DNA from: Pseudoduganella sp.
GTDB lineage: Bacteria > Pseudomonadota > Gammaproteobacteria > Burkholderiales > Burkholderiaceae_D
NCBI GenBank assembly: GCA_021323265.1
Contig: JAJTCO010000032.1
Span: 1 to 50,631, forward strand
Length of the DNA: 50,631 nt
Direction of reading: 5' to 3'
Part shown: positions 40,844 to 49,457 of the stretch, in pieces
How positions within the stretch are numbered: the stretch's first letter is position 1
How the letters are laid out: each line of letters starts with the position of its first letter
Notes under the pieces: model-generated
Told to the model about the DNA's origin: nothing
Databases searched by the model: none
Seen by the model: the letters and a program-made list of their open reading frames with translations, nothing else
Translations under genes and position numbers: made by a program

Positions 40844-42427
40844 TTGCCGTTATTGACTAGACTCGTACTGGCCAGCGTGCTCGTTGGCTCACTGGCCGGT
40901 TGCGCAGTCAAGCGCGGCCAGTATGACGTGCCTGACGTTCCCCTTCCCACTGCCTATCCGCGTGCGCCGGCGGCGCCGGAAAGCGTCCCGACCGCAGCGG
41001 CGGGCGCGACGGCGTCCGCCCACCAGCTGGACCAGGTGCTGCCCGAGTGGTGGCGCCTGCTACGCAGCCCCGAACTGGACAGCCTGGTGGCGCGCGCCCT
41101 GCGCGACAACCAGGACTTGCGGGCGGCCGAGCAGCGCTGGCGGCAAGCCCAGGCCCGTGCCGCCCAGGCTGGCGCGGACCGCCTGCCGCAGGTCACCGCC
41201 TCGGCCCAGCGCCGGCGCGAGTCGGCCGCGGGCGAAGTCGGCGGCAGCGTCACCGGCGGCCACACGCCAACGCGCGACATTGGCCAGGTCGGCTTGCGCG
41301 CCGACCTGCGCCTCGACATCTGGGGCGAGCGCCAGGCGATGTACGAATCGGCCGACCTGCAGCAGTGGCGCGCGCGCTTCCTGCGCGACGAAGTGCAGCG
41401 CACGGTGGTGGCCAACGTGGTGTTGGCGTATCTCGATTACCTGTCCTTCGACGACCGCTTGCGGGTGGCGGTGGAAACCGATGCCGCCGTCTCCGACATG
41501 CTGGCGGCGATCGAAGTGCGGATGGAGAAGGGCGATGCCACGCTGGTGGAACTGGAGCAGCAGCGCGCCGCCGTCTATGCCGTCAAGGCCACCATCCCTA
41601 CCCTGGAACTGCAGCGCGACGAAGCGCTCAACAACCTGGCGCTGCAAGTGGGCGCCGTGCCCGGCGCCCTGCAATTGAACGGGCAGGGCCTCGCTTCGCT
41701 GAATTTCCCGACCGTGCTGCCCGGCATGCCGTCGGCGCTGCTGCTGCGCCGGCCCGACATCCGCGTGCTGGAAGCGCGCCTGCTCGCGGCCGACGCCGAT
41801 ATCGATACCGCGCGCACGCGCCTGCTGCCCCCGCTGGACCTGTCGGCGCAAGCCGGTTACGGCAGCCAGTACATGTCGCGCCTGTTCGAGCCCAGCACCC
41901 TGTTCTGGAACGTGCTGGCCAGCCTGTCGGTGACCCTGTTCGACCATGGCAAACGCGACAATGAAGTGGTGTACAGCAAGGCCGTGCGCCAGGAGCTGGT
42001 GGAAACCTATGGCCGCACCATCTACAGTGCGGTACGCGAGGTCGACGACGCGCTAAACGGCATTCGCCTGGGCAGCCGGCGCCTTGCCGCGCAGCGCCAG
42101 GCGGCCGACGCGTCGCGCCGCGCCTGGGACTACAGCCGCGAATCCTACCGCGCCGGCGCCATCGACCATTTGCTGCTGCTCGACACCGAGCGCACTTACC
42201 ACCGCAACCTCGATGAGCAGCACGTGATCGACCGCGCGCGCTATCGCGCCCTGGTCAACCTGTTTGCCGCACTGGGCGGCGGCGTGGCCGGCGCGGAAGC
42301 GTTGCCGGGCAAGGGCCGGCGCCCGACGGCCCCGGTGGCAGGCGCAGGCACGGTGCTGGACGTGGCCGTCCCCGCCGCCGTGGGCCAGCCGCGCATGCTC
42401 GGCACGCGGGGCTTGATCAAGCCATGA
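40844..42427 (+). CDS. TolC/NodT-family outer-membrane efflux lipoprotein
   Basis: A 527-residue protein. A signal sequence ends in a lipobox at LAGC (Cys20), as in NodT-type outer-membrane factors. Two TolC repeats follow (about 65-260 and 290-490); the first contains DSLVARALRDNQDLRAAEQR, and the second RRPDIRVLEARLLAADADI. The C-terminus is a long extension to residue 527. It would form the outer-membrane channel for the exporter encoded downstream. Lipidated NodT channels usually serve RND pumps, so its use in a type I secretion operon is unusual. The start is a TTG at 40844 preceded by AAGGGTAAG. It overlaps the regulator gene by 4 bases. Confidence 0.9.
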   Translation: MPLLTRLVLASVLVGSLAGCAVKRGQYDVPDVPLPTAYPRAPAAPESVPTAAAGATASAHQLDQVLPEWWRLLRSPELDSLVARALRDNQDLRAAEQRWRQAQARAAQAGADRLPQVTASAQRRRESAAGEVGGSVTGGHTPTRDIGQVGLRADLRLDIWGERQAMYESADLQQWRARFLRDEVQRTVVANVVLAYLDYLSFDDRLRVAVETDAAVSDMLAAIEVRMEKGDATLVELEQQRAAVYAVKATIPTLELQRDEALNNLALQVGAVPGALQLNGQGLASLNFPTVLPGMPSALLLRRPDIRVLEARLLAADADIDTARTRLLPPLDLSAQAGYGSQYMSRLFEPSTLFWNVLASLSVTLFDHGKRDNEVVYSKAVRQELVETYGRTIYSAVREVDDALNGIRLGSRRLAAQRQAADASRRAWDYSRESYRAGAIDHLLLLDTERTYHRNLDEQHVIDRARYRALVNLFAALGGGVAGAEALPGKGRRPTAPVAGAGTVLDVAVPAAVGQPRMLGTRGLIKP

Positions 42428-44076
42428 AACACGCGCCGCTGGCAGTACGCGAGAAGGACCAGGGCGCTGCGCCAGGGCCCTCGCTGGATGATCTGACGCC
42501 ACGCCAGCGCCAGATTGTCGAACTGCTGCGTGCCGGCAAGGTCAACAAGGAAATTGCACGCGAACTGGGGATCGGCGTGGGCACCGTCAAGCAGCATGTG
42601 GTGACTCTGTTCCGGCGCCTGAACGTCAGCAACCGCACCATGGCCGTGATGGCCTTGACGGGCCAGGCCGGCACGCCTGCGGCGGCCCCGGCCCCGGCCA
42701 CGGCGGCGCTGGAACGGCGGCCCTGCGTCCTGCTCAGCCTTGGCGTGCCGGCCGGGGCCGGCGAAGCGGCCTTGCGCCGCCTGCACGCCTTGCTGGCGGC
42801 GCAGGCGTGCGACAGCGATGCCGTCTTCCTGGCCCGGCGCGGCCAGGCCGGCGACCTGATCTTCGGCCTGCACCAGGTCAGCGAAGGCGACTTGCACAAT
42901 GCGGTGGCCAGCGCGCGCCGCCTGTACGCGGAGCTGCAGGCGCAGGCGCCGGAGCTGGCGTCGGGCTTGCGCGGCGGGATGACGGTGGGCGAAGTGGTGG
43001 CCAGCATGCTGCGCCAGGGCGGCTGGTCGGGCGAGGCCGTGGCCAGTACGGCGCTGGCGCAGGCGCGCGCCCTGCAGGAGCAGGCGGCGCCCGGGCAGTT
43101 GTTGCTGGACCGGCCGGTCCTGGCCCTGATGCAGGCGCTGGGCATTCGCGGCGAAGCGTGGTTCGGCCGCGCCGCCGCCCCGGGCGCGGTGGCCTTTGGC
43201 GCGCTCGATGGCATCGACTGGCGCAACGACCGCCACGCCTACCCGCTGGTGGGGCGCGCCGCGCAGCAGCAGGCGCTGGCCGGCCTGCTGCAGGACGGGG
43301 CGCAGCTGGTGCTGCTGGAGGCGGAAACCGGGATGGGCAAGTCGCGCCTGTGCGCGGCGGCGCTGGCGCTGTGGGAGGCGGCCGGCCGTCCGGCCCGGTT
43401 GTGCCGCATCGCGCCGCACGGCGCCGGGCAGCAGGACGATGGCGGCGCGGCCCTGGACCTGCTGCGCGGCAGTGCGGCGCGCGGCCTGGCCGTGGTGGAC
43501 GATTGCCACTTGCTGGCGCCGCCAGCGCGGCAGGCGTTGCTGGCGGCGGCGCGCGCGGCAGTGCAGGGCGGCACGGTGGTCATGCTGGCCGGACGCCCGA
43601 CGGCGGAAATGGCGGCCCTGGCATCGGACCCGGGCGTGCTGCGCTTGACGCTGCCGCGCCTGTCCGCCGGCGAGACGGCGGCCCTGGCCGCGCAGGTGCT
43701 GGCGCTGCAGCCGGCCGCGCCGCCGGCAGGCAGCATGGCGCAGCACATTGCCGCGGAAGCGGCCGGCGTGCCGCTGTTTGCCGTCGAACTGGCACGCCAC
43801 AGCGGCGAACCCGGCATGGCCATTTCATTGCTGGCCACGGTGTGCGCCCGCCTGGACGGACTGCAGCTCGATCGCAAGCTGCTGCGTGCGGCAGCGCGCG
43901 CCACGGCCCCCACCGTTGCCAGCCTGGCGGCCGCCATGGGCGAAGACGAGAACGCCGTGGCGGCCCTGGTGCAGCGGGCCCAGGCGGCAGGCGTGCTGCG
44001 CGCCGGCACGGGCGGCATGCTGGAATTCGGCCACCCGCTGCTGCGCAAGATCATCGATTACCTATGCATTGAATGA
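42424..44076 (+). CDS. LuxR-type HTH, cyclase-like and P-loop ATPase regulator
   Basis: A 550-residue protein with three parts. The N-terminus (about 18-85) is a LuxR-type helix-turn-helix: LTPRQRQIVELLRAGKVNKE then GVGTVKQHVVTLFRRLNV. Residues about 98-265 resemble a class III nucleotide cyclase domain (GLRGGMTVGEVVASML, AQARALQEQAAPGQLLLD) without its catalytic Asp pair visible. Residues about 285-540 are an AAA/STAND-like ATPase with Walker A ETGMGKSRL and Walker B AVVDDCHLL. It is translationally coupled to the TolC gene (4-base overlap) and its stop is 1 base before the exporter start. Its position suggests a role in operon regulation. N-terminal placement of HTH is atypical for large LuxR ATPases. 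Confidence 0.8.
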   Translation: MKHAPLAVREKDQGAAPGPSLDDLTPRQRQIVELLRAGKVNKEIARELGIGVGTVKQHVVTLFRRLNVSNRTMAVMALTGQAGTPAAAPAPATAALERRPCVLLSLGVPAGAGEAALRRLHALLAAQACDSDAVFLARRGQAGDLIFGLHQVSEGDLHNAVASARRLYAELQAQAPELASGLRGGMTVGEVVASMLRQGGWSGEAVASTALAQARALQEQAAPGQLLLDRPVLALMQALGIRGEAWFGRAAAPGAVAFGALDGIDWRNDRHAYPLVGRAAQQQALAGLLQDGAQLVLLEAETGMGKSRLCAAALALWEAAGRPARLCRIAPHGAGQQDDGGAALDLLRGSAARGLAVVDDCHLLAPPARQALLAAARAAVQGGTVVMLAGRPTAEMAALASDPGVLRLTLPRLSAGETAALAAQVLALQPAAPPAGSMAQHIAAEAAGVPLFAVELARHSGEPGMAISLLATVCARLDGLQLDRKLLRAAARATAPTVASLAAAMGEDENAVAALVQRAQAAGVLRAGTGGMLEFGHPLLRKIIDYLCIE

Positions 44077-44077
44077 C

Positions 44078-47000
44078 ATGACGACCACTTCCACCAACAT
44101 GCACGAACGAGCCGATCCGGCGCCGCCGCCGGCCGCTGCCGGGACGCCAGGACCGCGCGGGCTGCTCGCCGCGCTGCGCCATGGCCCGCTGGGCGAGGTG
44201 CTGCGCTCGCCGGACTTGCGGCGCGTGGCGCCCGGCCTGGCGCTGTCGGCCCTGCTGTCCAACATGCTCTCGCTCGGCTTGCCGCTGGCCATCCTGCAAA
44301 TCCTGGACCGCGTGCTCACCAACCAGTCGGTGGAAACCCTGGTCCTGCTGGTGGTGGGCATCATCGTCGCGCTGGCGCTGGAAGAAGTGCTGCGCGGAGT
44401 CAGCGCCGTGGTGACCGGCTGGCTTGGCATTCGCTACGAACACAGCGCATCGCTGCAGGCCCTGGAGCGTTTGCTGCGCGTGCCGATGCGGCGCTTCAAC
44501 CAGGAGGAAGCGGGCAATTACGCCGAGCGCATCCTGGCTGCCACGCGCCTGTCCGAGTTCTATTCCGGCCAGGCCCTGCTGGTGGTGTTCGATCTGCCGT
44601 TCGTGCTGCTGTTCCTGTTCATCATCCTGTTGATCGGCGGCTGGGTGGCGCTGGTGCCGGCCGTGCTGCTAGGGCTGTTCGTGGCCGTGAGCCTGCGCTT
44701 TGGCCGCCGGCTGAGCGAGCAGGTGGTGCGGCGCCAGGAACTGGATGACCGCCGCAGCAGCTTCATGGCCGAAGTGCTGGCCAATATCCATACCGTCAAG
44801 ACGCAAGCCATGGAATGGCTGATGCTGCGCCGTTACGAGCGGCTGCAGGAAGCCAGCGCCGGCGTCGGCGAAGCCCTGACCGGCAGCAGCGCCCGCGCCA
44901 CGGACCTGGGCTTCGTGTTCTCGCAAGTGATGGTGGTGGCGGTGGTGGCGGCCGGCGCCGCGGCGGTGATGGCCGGACAGATGACCCCTGGCGGCCTGGC
45001 GGCCGTGATGCTCTTGTCGACCCGCGCCCTGCAGCCGCTGCGCCGCAGCCTGGCGGTCTGGCTGCGCTACCAGTCCTTCGTGGCCGCGGAAGAGCGCCTG
45101 GCCCACATCATGGACATGCCGTGCGAAGAGAGCGGCAACCTGCCGCCGCTGGCGCCGCTCACGCAAACGCTGGAACTGCGCGATGTGCGCCTGGCGCATG
45201 ACGACGGCCGCGTGCTGTTCGATGGCCTGTCGCTGACGGTGCCGGCGGGCCAGTGTGTCGCCATCCAGGGCGAGAGCGGCAGCGGCAAGAGCAGTCTCCT
45301 GGCGCTGGTGAACGGGCTGGAACGGCCCGACAGGGGCCAGGTGCTGCTGGACGGCCGCCCGCTGGCCAACTGCGCGCCGGACAGCATCCACCGCCAGCTG
45401 GCCTACCTGCCGCAAGTGGGACAAATCATGGCCGGCACCATCCTCGACAACCTGACCATGTTCGACCCGGCGCTGAACCAGCAGGCACTGGCCACGGCGC
45501 GCGAACTGGGGCTGGACCGCGTGGTGGCCGGCATGAAGGGCGGCTACCAGACCGTGCTGGGCGAAGGCCAGGGCGAAGGCTTGCCGGAAGGCGTGCGCCA
45601 GATGATCGGCATCGTGCGTGCCCTGGTGCATGCGCCGAGCGTGATCCTGTTCGACGAAGCCAACATCTCCCTTGACCTGGAAAGCGACCGCCGCCTGCAG
45701 GCATACCTGGCGGCGCGCAAGGGCCGCTGCACGATCCTGATGGTCACGCACCGCCCGTCCTTGCTGGCGCTGGCCGACCAGGTCTACACCCTGGCCGGCG
45801 GCCGCCTGCGCGCCGGCCGCATGGAAACGGCGCAGCCCGGCGACACCAGCGCAGCACCCGCGGCGCCGGCCGGCGAGCGCCCGGCACCGCAGCAATCGCT
45901 GGCCGACGTGGTGGCCAATTATTGCAGCGCGCCGTCCGACCTCGGGCGCTGCCTGCCGGTACTGCTGGAGGCGCTGGCCTGGACCGGCCAGCCGCGCCAG
46001 CTGGCCGATGCCCTGCCGCACCTGCGCGGCGCGCTCGACCTGTCCGGTTTGTGCAGTGCGCTGTCCAACCTCGGCATGCAGCCGCAGCACTTCCACAGCG
46101 GACTGGACGACCTGGATGCGCGCTTGCTGCCTTGCCTGTTCCTGGCGCCTGGCGCGCCGGCCATGGTGCTGCTGGCACGCCAGGCCGATGGCAGCCTGCG
46201 CGTGTTTGACGGCGCCACCGGTGCCGAAGCCGTGCTCGATGGCGACGCCCAGGCAGTGCGGGGCGAAGCCTACCGCTTCATTGCCATCGAACCCAAGCAG
46301 CGCCAGTTGCAGCCGGGCCAGAGCTGGATCGGCCGCCTGCTGTGGCGCATGCGCAAGCACTTGCTGCTGGTACTGGGCCTGACCGTCATGTCGACCGGGC
46401 TGGCGCTGGTGCCGCCGCTGTTCGTCAAGACCGTATTCGACACCGTGATCCCGGGCGGCGATTACGCGCTGGGCGGCATGCTGGCGCTGGGCGGCTTGCT
46501 GATGGTGGGCCTCGACTGCCTGGTGCGCGAGCTGAAGAACCGCGTGCTGGCCTATGTTGGCGGGCGCACCGAGTTCGTGTTGAGTACCAGCGTCTTCGAG
46601 CGCGTGATCTGCCTGCCGGCCACGTCGATGGACGGGGTCTCGCCCACGCGCCAGCTGGAGCGCATCAAACACCTGGAAAGCTTGCGCGACTTCTTCCTCG
46701 GCCCGTTGGTGCTGATTGCCTTCGAGCTGCCGGCCAGCCTGGTGCTGCTGCTGGCGCTGGCGGCCATCAATGCCTGGGTGCTGCTGCCCATTGCCGGCGT
46801 CAGCGTGGCGTATGCCGCCCTGTGGTTCGGCTCGCGCAAGTGGAATGAAAGCTCGATGTCGCGCGCCTCGCAACTGGCCAGCGCGCGCGCCGAGTTCATC
46901 AACGAAGTGCTGTCCGGCATGCGCCTGATCCGCAGCACCGGTGCTGCCCAGACCTGGCTGCGGCGCTTTCACGATGTCAGCGGCAAGGCCGTGGTGGCCA

Positions 47001-48010
47001 GCTTCAGCGACCAGCAGTTGCGCGTGCGCGTGAGCGGCCTGGCCCAGGTGCTGGGCATGGTCACCGGCCTGCTGTGCATGGCGCTCTCGGCCTGGCTGGT
47101 GATTGACGGCCAATTGAGCGGCGGCGCCCTGGTCGCCACCATGATGATTGTCTGGCGCCTGACGGGGCCGATGCAGAACCTGTTCCTGGCCGCCAATGCC
47201 TTGGTGCGCACGCGCGCCAATATCCGCCAGGTGGAAAACCTGATGCGCCTGCCGATCGAGCGCGAGAGCGGCATCAAGCCGGCCCTGCGGCCGCAGCTAG
47301 GCGGGGAGCTGGGCCTGGCGCGCGTGTCCTTCCGCTATGCCAACGATGCCGATCCGGTCCTGCTGGGGTTGAACTTCAATGTGGCGCCGGGCGAAATGGT
47401 GGCGATCGCCGGGCCGAACGGCTCCGGCAAGTCGACCCTGCTCAAGCTGCTGGTGCGCGTGTACGCGCCGCAGGCGGGCACCATCCGCCTGGATGGGGTG
47501 GACTTGCGCCAGCTGGCCGCTGCCGACTTGCGCAGCAATGTCAGCTACATGCCGCAGCAATGCGAGATCTTCCATGGCACGGTGCGCCAGAACCTGTTGC
47601 TGGTGCATCCAGCCGCCACCGAGGAGGAAGTGCGCTGGGCGGTGGACATGGCCGGCCTGGCCGCCGATATCGCCAGCCTGCCGGAAGGGTTCGAAACGCG
47701 CATCTCGAACAGCAGTGCCGAGCAGCTGCCCTATGGTTTCCGCCAGCGCCTGATGCTGGCGCGCGCCATGCTCAAGCCGGCGGCCCTGGTGCTGATGGAC
47801 GAGCCGGGAACCGGCATGGACGAGGCGGGCGAGCAGGCGCTGCTGCGCTGCATCGCCTGGCTGCGTGGCCGTGCCACCTTGCTGGTGGTGTCGCACCGGC
47901 CCGGCCATATGCGCATGGCGGACCGGGTGGTGTACATGGAAAACGGGGCGGTGACCGCAATGGGGCCGTTTGAGACTGTGAAAAACAAGGTGATGGCAGG
48001 GCTGGCGTGA
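44078..48010 (+). CDS. tandem-fused type I secretion ABC exporter with inserted peptidase-like domain
   Basis: A 1310-residue protein made of two complete half-transporters. Part 1: six-helix membrane domain (about 50-340) and ATPase domain (about 375-600) with Walker A GESGSGKSS, Walker B VILFDEANISLD and switch His VTHRP. A linker of about 606-740 resembles a C39-peptidase-like domain without a recognisable catalytic Cys-His pair. Part 2: membrane domain (about 750-1060) and ATPase (about 1075-1300) with Walker A GPNGSGKST, Walker B LVLMDEPGTGMD and VSHRP. Both signature motifs are altered: LPEGV and LPYGF instead of LSGGQ. Partners are TolC upstream and HlyD (one-base overlap). Exporters of this class usually are dimers of separate chains; here the dimer is covalent. 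Confidence 0.92.
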   Translation: MTTTSTNMHERADPAPPPAAAGTPGPRGLLAALRHGPLGEVLRSPDLRRVAPGLALSALLSNMLSLGLPLAILQILDRVLTNQSVETLVLLVVGIIVALALEEVLRGVSAVVTGWLGIRYEHSASLQALERLLRVPMRRFNQEEAGNYAERILAATRLSEFYSGQALLVVFDLPFVLLFLFIILLIGGWVALVPAVLLGLFVAVSLRFGRRLSEQVVRRQELDDRRSSFMAEVLANIHTVKTQAMEWLMLRRYERLQEASAGVGEALTGSSARATDLGFVFSQVMVVAVVAAGAAAVMAGQMTPGGLAAVMLLSTRALQPLRRSLAVWLRYQSFVAAEERLAHIMDMPCEESGNLPPLAPLTQTLELRDVRLAHDDGRVLFDGLSLTVPAGQCVAIQGESGSGKSSLLALVNGLERPDRGQVLLDGRPLANCAPDSIHRQLAYLPQVGQIMAGTILDNLTMFDPALNQQALATARELGLDRVVAGMKGGYQTVLGEGQGEGLPEGVRQMIGIVRALVHAPSVILFDEANISLDLESDRRLQAYLAARKGRCTILMVTHRPSLLALADQVYTLAGGRLRAGRMETAQPGDTSAAPAAPAGERPAPQQSLADVVANYCSAPSDLGRCLPVLLEALAWTGQPRQLADALPHLRGALDLSGLCSALSNLGMQPQHFHSGLDDLDARLLPCLFLAPGAPAMVLLARQADGSLRVFDGATGAEAVLDGDAQAVRGEAYRFIAIEPKQRQLQPGQSWIGRLLWRMRKHLLLVLGLTVMSTGLALVPPLFVKTVFDTVIPGGDYALGGMLALGGLLMVGLDCLVRELKNRVLAYVGGRTEFVLSTSVFERVICLPATSMDGVSPTRQLERIKHLESLRDFFLGPLVLIAFELPASLVLLLALAAINAWVLLPIAGVSVAYAALWFGSRKWNESSMSRASQLASARAEFINEVLSGMRLIRSTGAAQTWLRRFHDVSGKAVVASFSDQQLRVRVSGLAQVLGMVTGLLCMALSAWLVIDGQLSGGALVATMMIVWRLTGPMQNLFLAANALVRTRANIRQVENLMRLPIERESGIKPALRPQLGGELGLARVSFRYANDADPVLLGLNFNVAPGEMVAIAGPNGSGKSTLLKLLVRVYAPQAGTIRLDGVDLRQLAAADLRSNVSYMPQQCEIFHGTVRQNLLLVHPAATEEEVRWAVDMAGLAADIASLPEGFETRISNSSAEQLPYGFRQRLMLARAMLKPAALVLMDEPGTGMDEAGEQALLRCIAWLRGRATLLVVSHRPGHMRMADRVVYMENGAVTAMGPFETVKNKVMAGLA

Positions 48011-49368
48011 TGAAAAGACTATTTGAACTGTTTAGCAGCGGCGGCAGCCGCGCCGCGACCGACAGCCGCAAGCGCCGCCTGTTGGCCGAAGCGGTCTGGG
48101 TGGAGGAAGAGCTGGTGCCCGCCTTCGTGCGCCCGCTGTTGCTGCTCGTGGCGGCCGTGGTGCTGCTGTTCCTGCTGTGGGCTGCATTGACCCGCATTAC
48201 CGAGGTGGCGCGGGCGCCCGGCGAGGTATCGCCCTCGGGCCAGGTGAAGGTGGTGCAGCACCTGGACGGTGGCTCGGTGGCGGAAATCCTGGTGGAAGAA
48301 AAAGCATTGGTGCAAAAAGGACAAGTGTTGCTCAAGCTCGATGGCGCGCAGGCGCAGGCCGAGCTGCACCAGGGCCAGGCGCGCATGGCGACCCTGCGTC
48401 TGCGCGCGGAACGCCTGGCGGCGTTCGTCGAACATCGGCCGCCGCGTTTCGAAGGCTTGGCCGACGCCTATCCGGACCTAGTGGAACACCAGCGGCAGGT
48501 CTACAAGACCCAGGTGTCGGCACGCGCCTCGGCGCTGGCCATCCTGGACCACCAGGTCAACCAGCGCACCGACCGCCTGGCGCAGCTGCAAAAGGCGCGC
48601 ACCGTCGCGCAGGAGCACCTCGGCCTGACCGGCGAGTTGGCGACCATGCGCGAAGACCTGGCCAGCCGCAAGCTGGTCAACCGCTCCGTGCTGCTCGATA
48701 CCCGTCGCGCCAAGGTCAGCGCGGAAGGCGAGGTGGCGCGTGCCACGTCCGACGTCAAGATGGCCGAGCAGGAGCTGGAAGAGAGCCGCAGCCGCCGCAT
48801 GGATACCGAGAATGTGCTGAAGCGCGACGCGCTGGCGGAACTGGCCAGCGTCGGTGCCGAACTGGCCGAGGTGAGCGAGCATTTGAGCCGCCTGCAGGCG
48901 CGTGCCGACCGGCTGGTCGTACGGGCGCCGGCGCGCGGCTATGTGCAGGACTTGAAGGTGCAAACCGTGGGCCAGGTGGTGCCGCCTGGCGGCCTGATGC
49001 TGCAAATCGTGCCGGACAACGTGCCGCTGGAAGCCATTGTCCGCATTGCCCCCAAAGATATCGGCCACGTGCGGGCCGGGCAGGAAGTCAACTTGCGGGT
49101 GGCCAGTTTCGACTACGCGCGCTTCGGCATGGCGCAAGGCACGCTCAAGCAGGTGACGGCCACCAGCGTGGTGGGGGAGGATGGCCGGCCGTACTTCCGC
49201 GGCTGGGTGACCTTGCCCAACCCGTATGTCGGCCACGAAGCGGGCCGCTACCCGCTGCAGCCAGGCATGAGCGTGGAGGCGGAGATCCTCACCGGCGAGA
49301 AGTCGGTGCTGGCCTACCTTGGCAAGCCGCTGGCGGACCTTTTCTCACGTTCCTTTAAGGAAAGATAA
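48010..49368 (+). CDS. HlyD-family type I secretion periplasmic adaptor
   Basis: A 452-residue membrane fusion protein. One N-terminal membrane helix (about 38-60, LLLLVAAVVLLFLLWAAL) is followed by the lipoyl-like half VVQHLDGGSVAEILVEE. A long coiled-coil hairpin occupies about 100-300, and the C-terminal half-motif RLVVRAPARGYVQDLKV and a beta-barrel (about 310-440) complete the fold. It links the inner-membrane exporter to the TolC-type channel. The ATG at 48010 overlaps the last base of the exporter stop; a GTG immediately upstream is also in frame. Confidence 0.95.
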   Translation: MKRLFELFSSGGSRAATDSRKRRLLAEAVWVEEELVPAFVRPLLLLVAAVVLLFLLWAALTRITEVARAPGEVSPSGQVKVVQHLDGGSVAEILVEEKALVQKGQVLLKLDGAQAQAELHQGQARMATLRLRAERLAAFVEHRPPRFEGLADAYPDLVEHQRQVYKTQVSARASALAILDHQVNQRTDRLAQLQKARTVAQEHLGLTGELATMREDLASRKLVNRSVLLDTRRAKVSAEGEVARATSDVKMAEQELEESRSRRMDTENVLKRDALAELASVGAELAEVSEHLSRLQARADRLVVRAPARGYVQDLKVQTVGQVVPPGGLMLQIVPDNVPLEAIVRIAPKDIGHVRAGQEVNLRVASFDYARFGMAQGTLKQVTATSVVGEDGRPYFRGWVTLPNPYVGHEAGRYPLQPGMSVEAEILTGEKSVLAYLGKPLADLFSRSFKER

Positions 49369-49384
49369 CCTGCTCGACTATAAC

Positions 49385-49449
49385 CTTTGACGGTCTAGCT
49401 TGCGAGAAACACGAAAGTTAGAATGAAGAATCGCAAAATACCGTCAAGG
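49385..49449. promoter_or_regulatory. interrupted inverted repeat upstream of the repeat-protein gene
   Basis: CCTTTGACGGT (49385-49395) and ACCGTCAAGG (49440-49449) are nearly complementary, 44 bases apart, in the 89-base gap before the ATG at 49458. A protein-binding site or attenuator is possible; no clear -35/-10 pair was found. Confidence 0.35.
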
Positions 49450-49457
49450 AACAATTC

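Noticed and set aside
43748..44077. N-terminal extension of the exporter into the regulator gene
   Set aside because: It is out of frame with the regulator, which has coding features to its end. The ATG at 44078 is 1 base after the regulator stop and precedes the first membrane domain.
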